Assembly (NCBI RefSeq): GCF_005576615.1
Contig: NZ_CP040330.1
Coordinates: 2,108,001 to 2,172,000 of the forward strand
Origin: Natrinema versiforme
GTDB taxonomy: Archaea > Halobacteriota > Halobacteria > Halobacteriales > Natrialbaceae
Length of the DNA: 64,000 bases
Reading direction: 5' to 3'
Part shown: piece by piece, positions 46,151 to 54,384 of the stretch
How positions within the stretch are numbered: position 1 is the first letter of the stretch
How the letters are laid out: every line of letters starts with the position of its first letter
The notes under the pieces: model-generated
Databases searched by the model: none
What the model was told of the DNA's origin: nothing
Seen by the model: only the letters and a program-made list of their open reading frames with translations
Position numbers and translations under genes: made by a program

Positions 46151-47017
46151 ATGGGTGAGCGACTTCACGGACACGATTGGTTCAAGATCCGTGAGCAAGT
46201 ACTGGAACGTGATAACGGGAGTTGTCGAAACTGTGGGGAAGGAAGTAATTTAGTCGTCCACCATATCGTCCCCATTAGCGGTCAGGGAACGAATCAAGTG
46301 ACGAATTTGGTCACCCTTTGTCGGCCGTGTCATCGGTCCGCCCATAACCACCGATGGAAGGAAGAGAGTGATTCGTCACCGGAATCAACTTCACGGAAAA
46401 TTTTCTCTACAGAGGCAATTTCGACCGTTTGTAGGTCTACTCGGCATCCGCTTCATCTTGCTCTTATCGGTATTGTCGCAAAAACCGGAATCGGAGTTGG
46501 CGAGATATGCAACCTCGATCTCACGGACGTTGCTCTCGTCAAAAGTGATACTACAGACACCCTCCCGGAACTGTCCGGATCTGGCCTACAGATACGATAT
46601 GGTGGAGCAATCCCGTATAGCAATCGTCGTGAGAGAAAGGAACGCACCGTCATTCCGGCCGATTCCGAACTGGAAGACATCTTGCTGAGGTGGATAGCAA
46701 TTCGGCCGGATAATCCGCATACCGATGCCCTATTCGTTAAAACGAAGGAAAAATGGGGTGAGCGGATCGATCCATCCACAGTCCGATACGTATTTGAGAA
46801 AATAGGACGGGATCACGGGCTGTATTCCGAAAACAATGAGATGAAGAACTTAACCCCGGTTTCTTTGCGATACTTCTTCGAAGAACGATTTAATGGCCGT
46901 CCGGTCCATCGAAAGTACATCCTCGGTCAAGGAGCAGGTGCGGACATTGATTATCTATCGCTTGAAGACGATTACCGGAAAAACGTATTCAAAATATCTG
47001 ACCAGGGTTCGACGTGA
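46151..47017 (+). CDS. HNH endonuclease fused to a catalytically altered tyrosine recombinase domain
   Basis: A 288-residue fusion. Residues 14-66 are a complete HNH nuclease: Cys25/Cys28, VVHHIV (His37-38), Asn52, Cys57/Cys60 and His61. From about residue 95 the protein is clearly homologous to the neighbouring integrase (TRHPLHLALIGI, KTGIGVGEICNLDL, RWIAIRPD, KWGERID). Catalytic positions are changed: the first Arg is Gly115, the HxxR box is V237-x-x-R240, the third-box His is absent, and the nucleophilic Tyr position is Val/Phe (279-280). It lacks the usual core-binding domain, replaced by HNH. It is AT-rich relative to the genome. It overlaps the integrase gene tail to tail by 29 bases. 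Confidence 0.85.
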   Translation: MGERLHGHDWFKIREQVLERDNGSCRNCGEGSNLVVHHIVPISGQGTNQVTNLVTLCRPCHRSAHNHRWKEESDSSPESTSRKIFSTEAISTVCRSTRHPLHLALIGIVAKTGIGVGEICNLDLTDVALVKSDTTDTLPELSGSGLQIRYGGAIPYSNRRERKERTVIPADSELEDILLRWIAIRPDNPHTDALFVKTKEKWGERIDPSTVRYVFEKIGRDHGLYSENNEMKNLTPVSLRYFFEERFNGRPVHRKYILGQGAGADIDYLSLEDDYRKNVFKISDQGST

Positions 47018-48017
47018 GCGAGTAAATATTATCGAGATACGTCTCACGAACCCGATCCCCCCAGTTGTGGGTGTAGGTGTCGATGATATCGCTTGCAACG
47101 TCGCCACGGAGATACTTCACAACGCCACGATCGCCGGTCCGATCCCGTAGATGTGTTGTGAAGAAGTGCCGGAAGTAGTGGGGCGTCACATTCTCTGCCG
47201 CCCCGCCACCGGTTCGATACCACCCGTACTCAGTGGCGTACTGTTCGACGATGTGATGCACCATATCGATCGTAATCCGTTCTCCCCATCGGTCGACAGT
47301 CCCAGCGAACAGCGGATCGGTTTCGGAAACTGAATCAGGCCGAATCGCGAGCCAGCGAAGAAGTGCATTCTCGAGTTCGCTATCGACAGGAATGATAGTT
47401 TCACGTTTACGCTTGTTGGAGGCTGTTCGCACGGCTCCTTCCGATTCTTTTCCATACGAATGATCCGGCGAAATGTAGATCGAATTCGGTCCGGCGTCAA
47501 TTTGAGCTCGTGGATGCCAGTAGGCGGCTTCGTGATCGAGATTTAGATCGATTAGATCGAGGTTGCACAGCTCTCCAGACCGAATCCCCGTCTTCAATAA
47601 CGTCAATATAACCGCCCTATGAAGGGGATGACGGACGGTTGCGACGAAGTCGCGCATATCTGTGAGCTGAATGTCTCTGCGAGATGGATTCGACTCAATC
47701 GACTCGTTCATTTCCTCTAAAACGAGTTCCATTGGGTTCTCGTCGTGTCGTCCGACGCGAACGAGATATCCATAAAAGCGATTCAAGTACGATGCGTAAC
47801 TCGCGACCGTACTCTCTGCGTATTGTGAACGCAGCTCATGAGTGAAGGCCATACAATCCCGATAGCCGGCTTCTGTAGGCGTTTTTCCGAACCGATCGGA
47901 GAGGAACCCCTCAAAACGAGAAAGAACGCGTTGATACGCTGAAACTGTCCGTTTATTACGACCGTGTTGCTCGATATCCGCGAGGAAGTAGTCGATCGAC
48001 TCTGCTCGTTCACTCAT
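46989..48017 (-). CDS. Tyrosine recombinase (XerC/D-like integrase), intact
   Basis: A 342-residue integrase. The core-binding domain occupies residues about 5-95; the catalytic domain has R146 (KTGIRSGEL), Lys in the NKRKRET turn, H280-x-x-R283 (PHYFRHF), H317 (YTHNW) and Tyr327 (RETYL). All catalytic residues are present, so it should cut and rejoin DNA. The start overlaps the stop of the DUF5805-like gene by eight bases. Its codons are AT-richer than the flanking core genes. Confidence 0.93.
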   Translation of the reverse strand: MSERAESIDYFLADIEQHGRNKRTVSAYQRVLSRFEGFLSDRFGKTPTEAGYRDCMAFTHELRSQYAESTVASYASYLNRFYGYLVRVGRHDENPMELVLEEMNESIESNPSRRDIQLTDMRDFVATVRHPLHRAVILTLLKTGIRSGELCNLDLIDLNLDHEAAYWHPRAQIDAGPNSIYISPDHSYGKESEGAVRTASNKRKRETIIPVDSELENALLRWLAIRPDSVSETDPLFAGTVDRWGERITIDMVHHIVEQYATEYGWYRTGGGAAENVTPHYFRHFFTTHLRDRTGDRGVVKYLRGDVASDIIDTYTHNWGDRVRETYLDNIYSLTSNPGQIF

Positions 48018-48399
48018 TGCTGGTCCGAACGTATCCTCCCTTACGACCACTGTATCGAACGAGATTGTCGTCTTGAAGCTGTCCTAACGCCGTGTCTACG
48101 TCCTCTTCTATATCGTCAATGAGTCTGTCAACGAGTTCGTCCCAATCCAAGACGCCTTCCCGCTCGAGTAGAGCGAGAATTCGATCCTGAAAGCCGTCGT
48201 CATTCGACTCCGTTGACTCCTCAGCATTGGAAACCAGGTTGTCCATTGAGGGGATACCGAAATCACTGCGGCCGGCTTGAACCATCGTTCGGACGAACTC
48301 GCTCTGGCTCATCTCGAGTTCGTCAGCGTGTTCAGCCCACTTCTCCTTCTGATACTGCGGGACGTAGGTTTTCACGGCAGTTCGATCATCGGAAGCCAT
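48010..48399 (-). CDS. DUF5805-like protein, partner of the integrase
   Basis: A 129-residue protein. The N-terminal third (TAVKTYVPQYQKEKWAEHADE, then MSQSEFVRTMVQAG) resembles a ribbon-helix-helix DNA-binding unit; the C-terminal half (DRILALLEREGVLDWDELV, then LGQLQDDNLVRYSGRKGGYV) looks like a winged helix. DUF5805 is my recollection for this integrase-associated family. It is coupled to the integrase and may act as its regulator or directionality factor. Confidence 0.75.
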   Translation of the reverse strand: MASDDRTAVKTYVPQYQKEKWAEHADELEMSQSEFVRTMVQAGRSDFGIPSMDNLVSNAEESTESNDDGFQDRILALLEREGVLDWDELVDRLIDDIEEDVDTALGQLQDDNLVRYSGRKGGYVRTSNE

Positions 48400-48441
48400 A
48401 CGCCCACAATTGAACTGTCGTCACTTCAGTCTTCCCTACTT

Positions 48442-48488
48442 TCACAAATAAGGGTATTTATTTGGTACCGTAGTGCCACAGATGGCAC
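48442..48488. promoter_or_regulatory. Palindromes in the promoter of the DUF5805-integrase operon
   Basis: CAAATAA (48445-48451) is inverted as TTATTTG (48458-48464), and GTGCCA (48473-48478) is inverted as TGGCAC (48483-48488). A TCACAAATAA at 48442 recurs directly at 48547. The operon starts at 48399, so these sit 40-90 bases upstream, fitting autoregulation by the ribbon-helix-helix-like protein. Confidence 0.55.
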
Positions 48489-48654
48489 AATATGAATATA
48501 TTATTTGTTATCGCGGCCCCATAGTTGCTACCGAATAGTACTGCCATCACAAATAAATATATGAGTGTCACCGGGAGTAGCTCAAGCCGAAAGATAGGCG
48601 ATTGGAGACAAGAATTGTCACAGAAATTATAATCCGTTCCGAAAGCGTTACCCC

Positions 48655-48857
48655 CAGGGTGACGACCTCGAGACACGGGTCCTCGAATTGCTGGAATCCG
48701 ATCCGTACTCTGGGAGGAACTCCTCGAGGCGGTCTCGGACGACATCGAGTCGCGATTGGACGAGACGCTCGAGGATCTCCAGTCGGCAAACCGGATTCGA
48801 TACAGCGGTCGCCACGGCGGGTACACGACGATCGACGGTGGTGGCGATGGCGACTGA
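48655..48857 (+). pseudogene. DUF5805-like gene remnant, second copy
   Basis: From 48661 the frame reads DDLETRVLELLESDPYS, then a one-base shift near 48706-48711, then WEELLEAVSDDIESRLDE and RIRYSGRHGGYTT to the stop at 48857. This matches the C-terminal half of the intact protein at 48010-48399. The N-terminal DNA-binding half is missing. Confidence 0.8.
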
Positions 48858-49898
48858 ATCCGGGACCGACACCCCGGAGGACGTGACCGACCCATCGAGT
48901 ACTTCCTCGACGACCAGCGCTATCACGGCAAGAGCGACCGCACGCTCGAGGCCTACGAACGGGTGCTCCGGCAGTTCGAGGCCTTCGTCCGCGAGCGCTT
49001 CGACGCGGACGCGGTCGGTGCGGCCGAGCGACGGGAGTGTATGGCCTGGATTCACTCGCTGCGCGGCGAGTTCGAGTCGAGTACGATCGCGAGCTACGCG
49101 TCCTATCTCAACCGATTCTACGACTACATGACCCGCGTCGGTGTCTTCGATGCCAACCCGATGGCGCTCGTCATGGAGGAGATGTCCGAATCGATCGATA
49201 CCAACCCGACGAGACGGGATCTCTCCGTCGGCGAAATGCGGTCGTTCCTCGGTTCGATCGACCATCCCCTCGAGCGGGCCGTTATCGTTACCCTCCTGAA
49301 GACGGGAATGCGCGTCGGAGAGCTGTGTAACCTCGATCTGCGGGATCTCCATCTCGAGTCCGTGCAGGCGGAACTCGACTGCGAGTGGTCTCCGCGCGTC
49401 GGACTCGAGCGCCGGCCGTCGTCGCTGTTCGTTTCCTCCGAGCCGACCCGCGGGACGGCCGTCAACGGCGAGGAACGGACGGCCTCGAACAAGCGAAAGC
49501 GGGACACGGTCGTCCCCGTCGACGCCGAACTACAGCGGGCGCTACTCGAGTGGCTGGCGATCCGTCCGGACGCGATTTCGACGGCGCGGCCGCTCTTTCT
49601 CGATACCAGAGACTCGTGGGGTGAACGGCTCGAGCCGTCGGACGTCCGCTATATCGTCGAAAAACACGCTCGTGACTACGGCTGGTACCGGACCGGTGGC
49701 GGGACCCAAGAGAACGTCACCCCCCACTACTTCCGGCACTTCTTCACCACGCACCTGCGGGATCGGACCGGCGACCGGGGGATCGTCCAGTACCTCCGCG
49801 GCGACGTCGCCGGCGACGTGATCGATACCTATACCCACAACTGGGGCGACCGCGTTCGCGAGACCTACCTCGAGAACATCTACGCTATCACCGAGTAG
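48847..49898 (+). pseudogene. Tyrosine recombinase, second copy, frameshifted at its N-terminus
   Basis: ATG 48847 overlaps the DUF5805 remnant as in the intact cassette, but the frame is broken near 48891: the start frame reads ESGTDTPEDVTDP and the integrase continues as IEYFLDDQRYHGKSDRTLE in another frame. From there it is open to 49898 with all catalytic residues (KTGMRVGEL, PHYFRHF, YTHNW, RETYL). A shorter product from GTG 48963 would lack part of the core-binding domain. Base composition is GC-rich, unlike the intact copy. Confidence 0.85.
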
Positions 49899-50341
49899 GG
49901 GAATCAGTCCCGCTGGTTCTCACTGTCGGCGACCCGAGTCACGGTTGGGGCTGCAGACGGGCGATTTCGGCTGTCCGACGCATATTACTGTAGATATTTA
50001 CTACAAGTATCCGTAACCGGCGCGCTCGAGACAGTACAGATAAATTTCATACCGCTATATCGACTTCGCCCCCGAATGGTGAACGCGATCGGTCGTCGAC
50101 ACCGTCGAAGGAACCGTCCGCTGCATCGGTGTCGACATCGATAGCGAAGTGAGTCCCCGGAAGCGGAACGTTCTCCAGTCACGACCGTAGCAGGGGTGAG
50201 ACCGTGGATTCTCAACCAACGACGGAGCAGTACGGCGAGGTGGGCCGGCAGTACCGACTTCGGCTACCGTAGACTCTCCCTTCGGTCAGTTCGACGGAGC
50301 GACCGGCAGAAAGCGGCATCGACGATCCGAAAGAACGCAGG
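49899..50341. other. Intergenic region right of the integrase copies
   Basis: No supported gene in 440 bases. An AT-rich island is present at about 49982-50065 (tattactgtagatatttacta). Short frames such as VDTVEGTVRC (about 50095-50130) and DSQPTTEQYGEVGRQYRL (from 50200) look like scraps of older genes but were not identified. It may contain the right edge of an integrated element. Confidence 0.4.
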
Positions 50342-51283
50342 TTACGGCTCGACGGCGAGTTCCGTCTCGAGGTCGCCCCCGTTCAACAGGGAGCGAACGA
50401 GATCGACCGTCTCGGTGGTTTCGGCCGTGTTTTCGAGCAACACGGTCTCACTCGGAAAGAGCTGTTCGCCGAGCAGGAGCCCGTGATCGCGAGCCGTCGA
50501 GCCGGTGACGGTCAGATAGACGCCGAGCCCCGCGTCGGCGATGGCCGCCTCCTCCTCGCGGCCCTCCTCGGGGTAGCGAAAGTCGACGCCGTCGAGCGTC
50601 CGCGTGCCGAGGACCGCCTGCACGAGCCGTTCGTATCTGGGTTCGATGCAGAGCGGCCCCTCGTAGGCCTCGAGGAAGTCCCGGTCGAGCGATTCCGATG
50701 ACGGAGCGACCTCGGGCGACGCTAACAGCGTGTGGTAGACCGTATCGCCGAGGCCGGTGACGACCTGGACATCGGTATCGGAGGGATTGATCCGGGCGTT
50801 TACGTCGGCGATCCGGTTGAGCGGCTCCGGCCGGAGTTCGACGACTTCCTCGAGGACCAGATCGGCGCTGTCGAACCCGAGCGCGAACTCGTGGGTCCGA
50901 AGGGAACGGAACGGCTCCTCGCGGCCGACGAGTTGGATCGCCGTGTCGTCGGGTACACCCTCGATATTCGTCAGCGGGATCGTGACGCTGTCGAAGACGA
51001 TCCGGCGGGGCTTCCCGGCGCGGTCGTCCCGCAACAGCGTGTATTCGGGTTCGGTCGGATCGTCCACGGCGCTGTAGTCGGCGAGACGATGGTAGACGTC
51101 CTCCTCGTCGGGATCGATCGACCCCTTCGTGAGTGCCTTTTCGTGGCGGAGCGTCGACGTAATGTCGTCCGCGAGGTCGGGGACATCGAGGCGATCCGCG
51201 AGCCGGTCGAGAACCGACTCGAGGGGTCGCCCCTTGCGTGGAACAGCGATCGGTATCGTCTCGCCCATCGATCGGTTCTCCAT
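50342..51283 (-). CDS. HisG-like (ATP phosphoribosyltransferase-related) protein
   Basis: A 313-residue protein. The start IPIAVPRKGRPLESVLDRL resembles the opening of HisG (IAVPNKGRL), and the end has VYLTVTGSTARDHGLLLGEQL, like the GNTLRANGL loop. The middle differs from true HisG and lacks a clear PRPP loop, so catalysis is doubtful. The start may be ATG 51268. It is upstream of nothing obviously histidine-related. Confidence 0.6.
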   Translation of the reverse strand: MENRSMGETIPIAVPRKGRPLESVLDRLADRLDVPDLADDITSTLRHEKALTKGSIDPDEEDVYHRLADYSAVDDPTEPEYTLLRDDRAGKPRRIVFDSVTIPLTNIEGVPDDTAIQLVGREEPFRSLRTHEFALGFDSADLVLEEVVELRPEPLNRIADVNARINPSDTDVQVVTGLGDTVYHTLLASPEVAPSSESLDRDFLEAYEGPLCIEPRYERLVQAVLGTRTLDGVDFRYPEEGREEEAAIADAGLGVYLTVTGSTARDHGLLLGEQLFPSETVLLENTAETTETVDLVRSLLNGGDLETELAVEP

Positions 51284-51352
51284 CGGCGACGGATAAACGA
51301 GTTGTGTTTCCGGAAGAGTCGCGAGCCCTGGGGCCGAGATTCGCGAACCGAG

Positions 51353-53344
51353 TCAGTCCGAGAACATCGATCCGAGCTGGTCGCGCCACTCCTGAATATC
51401 GGTCACGTCTTCTCGCACGGCCTCGAGTTCGTCCTCGACGGTCTCGAGGTCGTCTTCGACGGTTTCGACCTCTTCTTCGACGGATTCGACGTCTTCCCCG
51501 ACGCGTTCGAGATCGTTCTCGACCGTGTCGACGGTGTCCTCGACGGCGTCGAGGTCGTCCGCAACCGTTTCGACATCATCGTCGACCGAGTCGATATCGT
51601 CAGCGAGCACGTCGACGTCCGATTCGAGTTCGTCGACATCGTCGCCGACCGCACGCAGATCGGTCTCGAGGTCGCCGTTCCAGTCGGTGAGGTCGGCGAC
51701 GTCGCCTTCGATATCGTCGACCGTGGTCTCGGTCCCCTCGAGTCGGTCGTCCATCGACGCGAGGTCGTCCTCGAGGGCGTCGATATCGGTCTGGAGCTCC
51801 TCGATGAGTTGCGCGCCGGTGCCGTTCTCCTCGAGGAACGTCTCGAGGGCATCCGTGTAGGCCGCGACCTCCTCGACGCGGCTCTGGAGGTGCTCGACTT
51901 TCGCGATGTCCGGCCCCGAAGTCTCGAGGTCGAGTTCCGCCTGAATGGTCTCGAGATCGTCGTCGTCGATCGTTCCGTCGCGGATTTCGGTCGCGAGACG
52001 GGCGGCGATCGATCCGCCGAAATCGGGATCGGGATTCGGTGCCGCAGCGGCCGCCGCGTCCTCGTCGACCGAGGGTTCGGACTCGGTGTCAGCCGTTGCC
52101 TCGAGCGATTCGTCCGTCGTCGCATCCGTGTCGGCTTCGGCAGCCGCGGACTCGGCGTCCGTTTCGTCGTCGCCGTCGGCCGCGTCCGGTTCGTCGTCGA
52201 GGACGGCCTCCTCGTCGACGACCACGTCTTCCTCGAGCGCGGACTCGTCCGCTTCGTCTGCCGCCGCGTCGTCCGTGTCGTCGGGTGTGGTCTCGCCGAC
52301 CTCGTCGGAATCCGACTCGGTTTCGGCGACCGGTTCGGTCGACTCGAGGTCGTCCGTCGCGTCGGTCGATCCCTCGTCGTCCGGTTCCGCCGTCTCCGTC
52401 TCGAGGTCGTCGACGGCGTCCGATTCCGCGGTCGATTCGTCGGCCGCGTCCTCGTCGGCAGCAGCGGCCGCCTCCTCGAGATCGAGTTCGATTTCGGGCT
52501 CGTCGGCGGCGTCGGGTTCGTCGGCCGTCTCGTCCGCGGGCGTGTCGTCGGACTCGTCGGTTTCAGTCCCGAAATCGAGTTCGACGGACTCGTCGGCGTC
52601 GCCGTCGTCAGTGTCGTCCTCCGGTTCCGGAATCTCTTCCTCTTCGAATCCGAGATCGATATCCGGCGTGTCCGCCGCGTCGCCGTCGTCCGCATCCGTC
52701 TCGACATCGACCGGGTCCGGATCGACGTTACCGAGATCGAGGTCGAGGCCGTCCGATTCGTCCGCCGTCTCGTCGGTGGATTCCCCGTCGGTCCCCGCGG
52801 CCGTGGTACCGCTCGCGTCCGCCGCCGAATCGGCGTCGTCCTCGCCGTCCTCGAGCCCGGGGACGGTGTCCGATTCGCCGGAAATCATGTCCTTGACGGC
52901 CTGATTCCGGTCCTCGGAGACAATGTTACCGATGACCTCGTCGTCGACCTCGTCGGCGTCCGCCGCGCCGTCGTCGGTCGCGTTGCGTTCGACGATCGTC
53001 GGCTCGGTGAGGAACGCCGCGGCCCGGCTCTCGTCGTCGATCTGGATCCCGTAGACCGTCTCGAGTCGGTCGCCGGGCTCGAGCGTCGCGGTGAACTCGA
53101 CGTGGTTGTCCTGAAACGCCGTCCAGTCGTCACTGTGATAGTCCGGATGGAACCCCACCTTGTCCATCGGGAACGATTCGGGGATCTCCTCTGAAAGCTG
53201 AAACGTGACCGGCTCGTCGCGATCGGACTCGATCTGGAATCGGATCGCGGGGACGGGAAACTCGTCCGCTGCGAACGTCTTTCGGACGGCTATCCCGTCT
53301 GAACTGACCTCTATCACGTCGTCCGTGTCGGCGGTGCTACTCAT
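51353..53344 (-). CDS. Long acidic protein with disordered centre and coiled coil
   Basis: A 663-residue protein with three parts. Residues 1-125 form a beta-rich domain (IEVSSDGIAVRKTFAADEFPVP, VEFTATLEPGDRLETVYGIQ). Residues about 125-420 are almost entirely Asp/Glu/Ala/Ser/Thr and must be disordered. Residues about 420-655 have long heptad patterns (DDLETIQAELDLET, then repeated VDDIEG/VDTVENDLERVGEDVESVEEEV), ending in WRDQLGSMFSD. It may be a structural or scaffold protein. I cannot name it. Confidence 0.75.
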   Translation of the reverse strand: MSSTADTDDVIEVSSDGIAVRKTFAADEFPVPAIRFQIESDRDEPVTFQLSEEIPESFPMDKVGFHPDYHSDDWTAFQDNHVEFTATLEPGDRLETVYGIQIDDESRAAAFLTEPTIVERNATDDGAADADEVDDEVIGNIVSEDRNQAVKDMISGESDTVPGLEDGEDDADSAADASGTTAAGTDGESTDETADESDGLDLDLGNVDPDPVDVETDADDGDAADTPDIDLGFEEEEIPEPEDDTDDGDADESVELDFGTETDESDDTPADETADEPDAADEPEIELDLEEAAAAADEDAADESTAESDAVDDLETETAEPDDEGSTDATDDLESTEPVAETESDSDEVGETTPDDTDDAAADEADESALEEDVVVDEEAVLDDEPDAADGDDETDAESAAAEADTDATTDESLEATADTESEPSVDEDAAAAAAPNPDPDFGGSIAARLATEIRDGTIDDDDLETIQAELDLETSGPDIAKVEHLQSRVEEVAAYTDALETFLEENGTGAQLIEELQTDIDALEDDLASMDDRLEGTETTVDDIEGDVADLTDWNGDLETDLRAVGDDVDELESDVDVLADDIDSVDDDVETVADDLDAVEDTVDTVENDLERVGEDVESVEEEVETVEDDLETVEDELEAVREDVTDIQEWRDQLGSMFSD

Positions 53345-53414
53345 ATGGAACCAACGTTACCATACCATTACTATAAATTGTGCGGACGGACTCATATCTG
53401 TCTGTAGATAGGTT

Positions 53415-54248
53415 CTACAGATCGACGCGATCGCCGATCTCGCGGATCTCGAGTCGACGCGGATACTCGAAGCTGTTCGCGTGGTGGTGAAGCGCCGTCG
53501 GATCGGCGGTGAGCCCCTTCCACATGTCCCAGTGGCTCGGCAGGAGTCGCTCGCACTCGAGGGCCGCGGCACACTCGACGAGCTGGTTCTCGTCGTTGTA
53601 CCAGCGAGTCCGCTTCGGTTCACGGGTCCGTTTGTCGGGGATCTGCCCGACGGTTCCGAACGCGAGCGCCGCGAGATCGATCTCGTACTCGTCGCCGATC
53701 CGCTCGAACTCGTCGCTTGGTTTCGTATCACCGCCGTGGAAGAAGGTTCCGGCGTCGTGCTCGAGTACGTAGCTCACGGGGTGGGTCGCGTCGGGGTCGG
53801 TCGCCGCCTCGACGTGGACCGTGAACTCACCGACCTCGAGTGTCTCGTCCTCGGTGACTTCGGTCAGTTGGTCGTCGGTTACGTCCCACTCGTCGGTCCA
53901 GTTCTCGTCCTCGCGGGCGACCGCGAGGCTATCGTCGGGCGCGTAGAAGGTCGCGCCCGTGTTCGCGAGAATCGGTGCCTGACTCGGGCCGTGAACGTGG
54001 TCGGTGTGTTCGTGGGTCGCGAAGACGGCGTCGGCCGCATCGACGTCGTCCGGATCGAACGGCACGGGAATCATGCGAATCGTCCGGGGCGGGCTCCCGA
54101 GTCCGACGTACGGATCGATGAAGATCGTCGTTCCCTCGCGGCCTTTGACGATAAAGCCGTTACAGCCGAGATACCAGACCGCGACCCCGTCCGGATCGGC
54201 GTCCTCGACGTCGCGAACGAGCCAGTCTCCCCAGTCGCTTTGGGTCAT
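53415..54248 (-). CDS. MBL-fold metallohydrolase
   Basis: A 277-residue metallo-beta-lactamase-fold enzyme related to UlaG/YcbX-like hydrolases. The metal box is THEHTDHVHG, with further ligands in HGGDTKP and a final LPSHWDMWKG. An IFIDPYVGLG strand precedes. Substrates of this subgroup vary (lactonates, phosphodiesters) and cannot be assigned here. Confidence 0.85.
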   Translation of the reverse strand: MTQSDWGDWLVRDVEDADPDGVAVWYLGCNGFIVKGREGTTIFIDPYVGLGSPPRTIRMIPVPFDPDDVDAADAVFATHEHTDHVHGPSQAPILANTGATFYAPDDSLAVAREDENWTDEWDVTDDQLTEVTEDETLEVGEFTVHVEAATDPDATHPVSYVLEHDAGTFFHGGDTKPSDEFERIGDEYEIDLAALAFGTVGQIPDKRTREPKRTRWYNDENQLVECAAALECERLLPSHWDMWKGLTADPTALHHHANSFEYPRRLEIREIGDRVDL

Positions 54249-54384
54249 ACTCGAGGGTGTGAGGACCGACTGGGTAAATGTTGTCGTCTCTGTTGACGGG
54301 TCGACGTGCCGATGCGTGTCGCGAAACGAGAGTCAGTCCGAGAGAAAAGCGACCGGCGCTGTGAGCGGACGTGTGGCCACGGTA

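Noticed and set aside
51945-52904. Serine-rich plus-strand frame of over 300 codons
   Set aside because: It is the complement of the acidic Asp/Glu/Ala-rich region of the minus-strand coiled-coil gene.
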